Below are positions 59,860 through 64,000 of a DNA stretch of 64,000 nt, in pieces. The translations under genes and the position numbers were made by a program. The notes beneath the pieces are model-generated. The model did not search any database. It saw only the letters and a program-made list of their open reading frames with translations, and had not been told where the DNA came from. The DNA is taken from the NCBI RefSeq assembly GCF_026191725.2, contig NZ_CP120863.1, positions 186,001 through 250,000 of the forward strand, given 5' to 3'. The DNA is from Roseibium porphyridii (GTDB lineage Bacteria; Pseudomonadota; Alphaproteobacteria; Rhizobiales; Stappiaceae). Numbering within the stretch: the stretch's first letter is position 1; each line of letters starts with the position of its first letter.

Positions 59860-60951
59860 ATGGAAACAAGTATCTCCGTCAAGAACCTCGCCTTAAGCTT
59901 CGGACACCTGGACGTGCTGAAGGATCTCAACCTGGAGATCGGCAAGGGCGAATTCCTGGTCCTGCTCGGGTCCTCGGGCTGCGGCAAGTCCACCTTGCTC
60001 AACTGCATCGCAGGCCTGCTCGATGTCACCGGCGGCCAGATCTTCATCGGCGACAAGAACGTCACCTGGGAAGAGCCCTCAAAGCGCGGCATCGGCATGG
60101 TGTTCCAGTCCTATGCCCTCTACCCCCAGATGACCGTTGCCGGCAATCTCAGCTTCGGCCTGAAGAATGCAGGCCTGCCGAAGGCGGAAATCGAGGAACG
60201 GGTCAACCGCGCCGCCAAGGTGCTGCAGATCGAGCCCCTGCTCAACCGCAAGCCCGCGGCCCTGTCCGGCGGCCAGCGACAGCGGGCGGCCATCGGCCGG
60301 GCCCTGGTGCGCGATGCCGATGTCTTCCTCTTCGACGAACCGCTCTCAAACCTGGACGCAAAGCTCAGGGCCGACCTCAGGGTCGAGATCAAGCAGCTGC
60401 ACCAGAAGCTGAAGAACACCATGATCTACGTTACCCATGACCAGATCGAAGCCATGACCCTGGCCGACCGGATCGCCATCATGCGCGGCGGACGCATTCT
60501 GCAGCTGGCATCGCCCAACGAGATCTACAATCGCCCGGCCAGCAAATACGTGGCCGAGTTCATCGGATCGCCCACCATGAACTTCTTCAAGGGTGAACTC
60601 AAAGCCGAGGGCGGAGCTTACAGCTTCACAAACGGCACACTCACCGTCCCCTTGAACGACTATCAGTTCAAGGAAACCAGCCCCGCCCCGGAACCTGCAT
60701 GGTTCGGCATTCGACCCGAACACATGAGCTCAGGCGATGCCGCACAAAACGCCCCCGTGCGCATGAACGCATCCGTCGAACTCGTCGAACCCCTCGGATC
60801 CGACACCCTCGCACGCGTCAATGCACTGGACCATACCCTGTGGGTGCGAATGGACGGACAGGCAAACATCAAAAATGGCGACACAATCAACATCGGGTTC
60901 GACCCCAAACGCGCAAACATATTCAGCAAAAATAACGAAATCAGAATCTGA
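59860..60951 (+). CDS. CUT1 sugar ABC transporter ATPase (MalK/UgpC type)
   Basis: A 363-residue ATPase with Walker A GSSGCGKST, Q-loop VFQSYALYPQMTV, signature LSGGQRQR, Walker B VFLFDEPLSNLDAKLR and the C-terminal regulatory OB-fold (WFGIRPEHM, LVEPLGSDTLARV). The start ATG lies 10 bp after the permease stop; the longer frame is a shadow of that gene. The last 300 bases shift from very GC-rich codons back to the composition of the downstream genes. Confidence 0.94.
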   Translation: METSISVKNLALSFGHLDVLKDLNLEIGKGEFLVLLGSSGCGKSTLLNCIAGLLDVTGGQIFIGDKNVTWEEPSKRGIGMVFQSYALYPQMTVAGNLSFGLKNAGLPKAEIEERVNRAAKVLQIEPLLNRKPAALSGGQRQRAAIGRALVRDADVFLFDEPLSNLDAKLRADLRVEIKQLHQKLKNTMIYVTHDQIEAMTLADRIAIMRGGRILQLASPNEIYNRPASKYVAEFIGSPTMNFFKGELKAEGGAYSFTNGTLTVPLNDYQFKETSPAPEPAWFGIRPEHMSSGDAAQNAPVRMNASVELVEPLGSDTLARVNALDHTLWVRMDGQANIKNGDTINIGFDPKRANIFSKNNEIRI

Positions 60952-60985
60952 GCCAGATTCTTAATCTCAAATCGGGAAAACACTC

Positions 60986-61732
60986 ATGGATGTTTCATTC
61001 CAGCTCTATTCTGCACGCGAATTCACCCCTTGGGACAGTGTCTTTGAACGCCTGGCCAAGCTTGGATATACCCAGGTCGAGGGCTTCGGGGGTGTTTACG
61101 AGGATCCAGCTGCCTGCCGTGACCTGCTAGACAAAACAGGCTTGAGCATGCCGTCCGGGCATTTCTTTCCAATGGAGCAGTTCGACGATGACATTGGCAA
61201 GGTCATCGCAACTGCCAAGACACTCGGCATGGAACGCCTGTTCTGTCCTGCTCTGCCGCCCGAACAACGGACTGCCGATGCAGGACACTGGCAATCGGTC
61301 GGCGAGCGTCTTGAAGCCATTGGCGCGAAAATCCGGGACGCTGGTCTGCGGTTCGGATGGCACAATCATGATTTCGAATTCGTCACCTGTGACGACGGCA
61401 GATTACCGATGGACATATTGCTTGAAGCCGCACCTTCCATTGAATGGGAAGCCGACATTGCCTGGATCGTCCGGGGCGGTCAGGACCCTCTGGCCTGGAT
61501 TTCGAAATACACCGATCGCATCACCACGGCGCATGTCAAGGACATCGCTCCTGAAGGCGAATGCGCTGACGAAGACGGCTGGGCCGATGTCGGTCAGGGA
61601 ACCATGGATTGGAAGGCCATCATGGCCGCGTTGCGCACAGCCGGCGCCGATCTGTTCATCATTGAGCACGACAAGCCATCGGACGTCGATCGGTTTGCCG
61701 CCCGCTCCATCGAAGCATTCCGCACATTTTAA
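60986..61732 (+). CDS. Sugar phosphate isomerase/epimerase (IolE/Xyl-isomerase-like TIM barrel)
   Basis: A 248-residue TIM-barrel protein of the AP endonuclease 2-like family. FGWHNHDFEF and HVKDIAPEGE hold candidate metal-binding His/Asp residues, and VGQGTMDWKAI is the C-terminal family motif. Such enzymes isomerise or epimerise keto-sugars or inosose in the cytosol. It follows the transporter in the same orientation with a gap of 34 bp. Confidence 0.85.
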   Translation: MDVSFQLYSAREFTPWDSVFERLAKLGYTQVEGFGGVYEDPAACRDLLDKTGLSMPSGHFFPMEQFDDDIGKVIATAKTLGMERLFCPALPPEQRTADAGHWQSVGERLEAIGAKIRDAGLRFGWHNHDFEFVTCDDGRLPMDILLEAAPSIEWEADIAWIVRGGQDPLAWISKYTDRITTAHVKDIAPEGECADEDGWADVGQGTMDWKAIMAALRTAGADLFIIEHDKPSDVDRFAARSIEAFRTF

Positions 61733-61741
61733 GGAATTATC

Positions 61742-62863
61742 ATGAGTAAGACACTCGGCATCGGCGTATTGGGATGCGGAAATATCTCGGCTGCCTACAT
61801 GCGCCTTGCCCCGCTTTTCAGGGGCATCGAAGTGCGCGCCTGCGCCGACATCAACGAGGCGGCTGCAAAGGCGCGTGCAGATGAATTCAATCTGCGAGCA
61901 GAGACGGTCGACGGGCTGCTTGCGGCGAACGACATCGATATCATCGTCAACCTGACGGTTCCTGCCGCGCACTTTGATGTTTCAAAAAAGATCCTGGATG
62001 CCGGTAAACACGTTTATTCCGAAAAACCATTCGTGCTGAATGTGTCGGAAGGACAGGAGCTCGCGTCGATTGCCAAGGACAAGGGCTTGCGCGTCGGCTC
62101 TGCACCGGACACGTTCATGGGCGGCGCGCACCAGTTGGCCAGACACCTTGTCGACAGCGATGCTGTCGGCAAAATCACGTCGGGCACCTGCTTCGTTCAG
62201 AGCCCCGGCATGGAAATGTGGCATCCGAACCCCGACTTCTTCTTTCAGCCTGGCGGCGGGCCCATCCTAGATCTAGGGCCCTATTACGTTTCCAATCTTG
62301 TTCAGTTGCTCGGTCCGGTCAAACGGGTCTGCGCCATGAGTTCGTCCGGATCCGAATATCGGACGATCACCTCGCAACCCCGTCACGGCGACAAGATCAA
62401 GGTGGAAACGCCCACCACGATCCATGCTGTGATGCAATTTCATTCAGGGGCTCAGATCACGTATTGCGCCAGCTGGGACGTCTGGCAGCATGGTCATTCC
62501 AACATGGAACTTTACGGCCTGGGCGGGACACTGCATGTGCCGGACCCGAACTTTTTCGGCGGTGAAGTGCGGATGACCGAGAAGGGTGCTTACGTGAATA
62601 TGGCGGATGCCTGGAACCATCCGTTTTCAAAGGCAAATGACGGCAGCAATGCAAACTATCGTACTGCGGGACTTGCCGACATGGCGCAGGCGATCCTGGT
62701 CGGCCGCCCACACCGTTGCTCTCTGGAATTTTCCCTGCATGCCGTCGATGTGATGACGTCAATCCTTGCATCGGGCGAGAGTGGGCAGTTTATTGATGTC
62801 GCAACCACCTGCGACCGTCCTGCTGCCCTCGATCCACAAGCGGCACAGGACCTTCTCATCTGA
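61742..62863 (+). CDS. Gfo/Idh/MocA family oxidoreductase
   Basis: A 373-residue NAD(P)-dependent dehydrogenase. GVLGCGNISAAYM is the Rossmann glycine motif; VYSEKPF contains the EKP catalytic-lysine motif near residue 97; GGGPILDLGPYYVSNLV is the second conserved block. Members oxidise sugars or inositols at ring carbons, often before an isomerase/hydrolase step. AAGGA precedes the ATG, 10 bp after the isomerase stop. Confidence 0.92.
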   Translation: MSKTLGIGVLGCGNISAAYMRLAPLFRGIEVRACADINEAAAKARADEFNLRAETVDGLLAANDIDIIVNLTVPAAHFDVSKKILDAGKHVYSEKPFVLNVSEGQELASIAKDKGLRVGSAPDTFMGGAHQLARHLVDSDAVGKITSGTCFVQSPGMEMWHPNPDFFFQPGGGPILDLGPYYVSNLVQLLGPVKRVCAMSSSGSEYRTITSQPRHGDKIKVETPTTIHAVMQFHSGAQITYCASWDVWQHGHSNMELYGLGGTLHVPDPNFFGGEVRMTEKGAYVNMADAWNHPFSKANDGSNANYRTAGLADMAQAILVGRPHRCSLEFSLHAVDVMTSILASGESGQFIDVATTCDRPAALDPQAAQDLLI

Positions 62864-62874
62864 TAGGAAATCAA

Positions 62875-63918
62875 ATGACCTGGACTGCGGCGCCCTCGCG
62901 CTATGACAACATGGTGTATCGCCGATGCGGCCAATCAGGCCTGAAGCTGCCGGCGATCTCACTCGGGCTCTGGCATAATTTCGGTGAAGACACACCACAT
63001 GCGCTCAAGCGGGATATTGCCTGTACGGCTTTCGATCTTGGCATCACGCATTTCGACCTCGCCAACAATTACGGCCCAAGGCCCGGGTCTGCCGAAAGCG
63101 CATTTGGAGAAATACTGCGAACCGACTTTGCACCTTATCGAGATGAGATGATCATCTCGTCCAAGGCCGGATATGGCATGTGGCCCGGACCCTACGGGGA
63201 ATGGGGCAGCCGCAAATACATGATTGCCTCCTGCGACCAGTCTCTGAAGCGGATGGGGCTGGACTATGTCGACATCTTCTATTCCCACCGGTTCGATCCG
63301 GACACACCACTGGAAGAAACGATGATGGCACTCGATCACATCGTGCGGTCCGGGCGGGCCCTTTACGTTGGCATTTCGTCCTACAACTCCAAGCGCACGC
63401 GAGAGGCTGCCGCGATCCTGAAAGAGCTGGGTACCCCCTGCCTGATCCACCAGCCGAGCTATTCGATGATCAACCGCTGGGTGGAAGAGGATGGTTTGCT
63501 GGACACGCTCGACGAGCTCGGCATCGGCTCCATCGCCTTTTCGCCACTAGCCCAGGGCATGCTGACCAACAAGTATCTGAACGGGATCCCTGAAGACAGC
63601 AGGGCAACGCAGGGCAAATCTCTCAAAAGCCAGTTTTTGAGCGACGAGAATATTGAGACAATCAGGGCGCTCAATGCGATTGCGGAACGAAGGGACCAAA
63701 CCCTTGCGCAGATGGCGATTGCGTGGGTCCTGCGGAACGGAAAAGTCACAACGGCTCTTATCGGCGCGAGCCGTGCCGAACAGGTCAGAGACTGTGTCCG
63801 CACTGTGGAAAATCTCGATTTCACGGACGCAGAACTAAACGAAATAGCAGCTACGACGCGTGAAGCTGACATCAACCTCTGGGCCGCATCTGCGGAACGG
63901 AAAGGACCGTCACGCTAA
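62875..63918 (+). CDS. Aldo/keto reductase, YghZ/GprA-like
   Basis: A 347-residue AKR. Catalytic residues appear as HFDLANNYG (Asp, Tyr), ISSKAGYG (Lys) and YSHRFD (His). The motif GPRPGSAESAFGEIL and the overall length match the L-glyceraldehyde-3-phosphate reductase branch (YghZ). It reduces small aldehydes or keto-sugars with NADPH. An AGGA site lies upstream and the gene is 12 bp from the Gfo/Idh gene, so it belongs to the sugar operon. Confidence 0.9.
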   Translation: MTWTAAPSRYDNMVYRRCGQSGLKLPAISLGLWHNFGEDTPHALKRDIACTAFDLGITHFDLANNYGPRPGSAESAFGEILRTDFAPYRDEMIISSKAGYGMWPGPYGEWGSRKYMIASCDQSLKRMGLDYVDIFYSHRFDPDTPLEETMMALDHIVRSGRALYVGISSYNSKRTREAAAILKELGTPCLIHQPSYSMINRWVEEDGLLDTLDELGIGSIAFSPLAQGMLTNKYLNGIPEDSRATQGKSLKSQFLSDENIETIRALNAIAERRDQTLAQMAIAWVLRNGKVTTALIGASRAEQVRDCVRTVENLDFTDAELNEIAATTREADINLWAASAERKGPSR

Positions 63919-63960
63919 TCGGACGTCACAACGACAGATCTATAACTTAGGGAGGCAGCC

Positions 63961-64000
63961 ATGGCCGGACTGATCAAGGGACCAGCGATTTTCCTGGCAC
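63961..64000 (+). CDS. Start of a further gene, probably a sugar phosphate isomerase/epimerase (cut by window end)
   Basis: Thirteen codons are visible, MAGLIKGPAIFLA, after a strong AGGGAGGC ribosome site. The KGPAIFLA start resembles a family of TIM-barrel sugar isomerases commonly found with Gfo/Idh genes, but the fragment is too short for certainty. Confidence 0.45.
   Translation, partial: MAGLIKGPAIFLA

Noticed and set aside
58980..60098. A 372-codon minus-strand frame opposite permease 2 and the ATPase start
   Set aside because: It spans two well-supported genes and encodes a low-complexity Asp/Glu/His-rich chain, so it is a by-product of biased codons.
1..64000. tRNA, rRNA, CRISPR arrays, insertion sequences, integrases or phage genes
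   Set aside because: None was recognised on reading the gene products and gaps; no regularly spaced repeats or transposase-like proteins occur. A covariance-model scan would be needed to exclude small RNAs.

Overview
The window looks like a chromosomal segment of a marine or saline alphaproteobacterium. The Hyphomicrobiales/Stappiaceae (Roseibium or Labrenzia type) is my best guess, from gene content and protein style; no rRNA gene is present to confirm it. Genes are tightly packed, often sharing ATGA or GTGA stop-start overlaps. I see no tRNA, rRNA, CRISPR array, insertion sequence or phage gene. Catabolic and respiratory modules are arranged side by side.

Left part (1-15 kb): the 5' part of an N-formylglutamate amidohydrolase gene, a class V aminotransferase, a two-domain polyphosphate:AMP phosphotransferase and a DedA-PAP2-LssY membrane protein. 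Next comes a sulfide-detoxification operon: two YeeE/YedE (TsuA-type) membrane proteins, an ETHE1/Blh-type metallo-hydrolase, a DUF442-sulfide:quinone oxidoreductase fusion and a SulP permease. Its promoter carries a near-match to the SqrR/BigR operator. A DNA-repair group follows: MmcB, a cryptochrome/photolyase and a 56-residue DUF2256 protein.

Xylose region (15.3-26.2 kb): xylFHG transporter, xylB and xylA on the minus strand, divergent from a ROK-family repressor. The repressor gene is stop-start coupled to a di-haem oxidoreductase gene and a CRTAC1/VCBS protein gene.

Pyrimidine and sulfite region (26.9-40.2 kb): dihydropyrimidine dehydrogenase preTA, a BCCT carrier followed by a 36-residue membrane peptide, a SoeABC-type sulfite dehydrogenase with two accessory genes, and an orphan THI5-like binding protein divergent from a nitroreductase. 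Both preT and the THI5-like gene have near-consensus RutR operators next to plausible promoters, so they probably form one pyrimidine regulon. SoeABC would complete oxidation of the sulfite that the sulfide operon releases.

V-ATPase region (40.2-47.7 kb): a complete-looking bacterial V-type ATPase operon in the order B-D-I-K-E-DUF2764-A. This is a circular permutation of the chlamydial-type order E-DUF2764-A-B-D-I-K. Its K proteolipid keeps the Na+-ligand residues known from Enterococcus hirae NtpK, pointing to a primary sodium pump. This is the most unusual system in the window. It is divergent, across a 737-bp AT-rich gap, from a cytochrome b561/ethylbenzene-dehydrogenase-like protein and a ferredoxin-type flavin reductase.

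Right part (51-64 kb): a PstS-like periplasmic protein paired with a GGDEF-EAL receptor. Then a LacI repressor with two perfect TGTAATCGATTACA operators controls a CUT1 sugar ABC transporter followed by an isomerase, a Gfo/Idh dehydrogenase, an aldo/keto reductase and a second isomerase cut by the window end.
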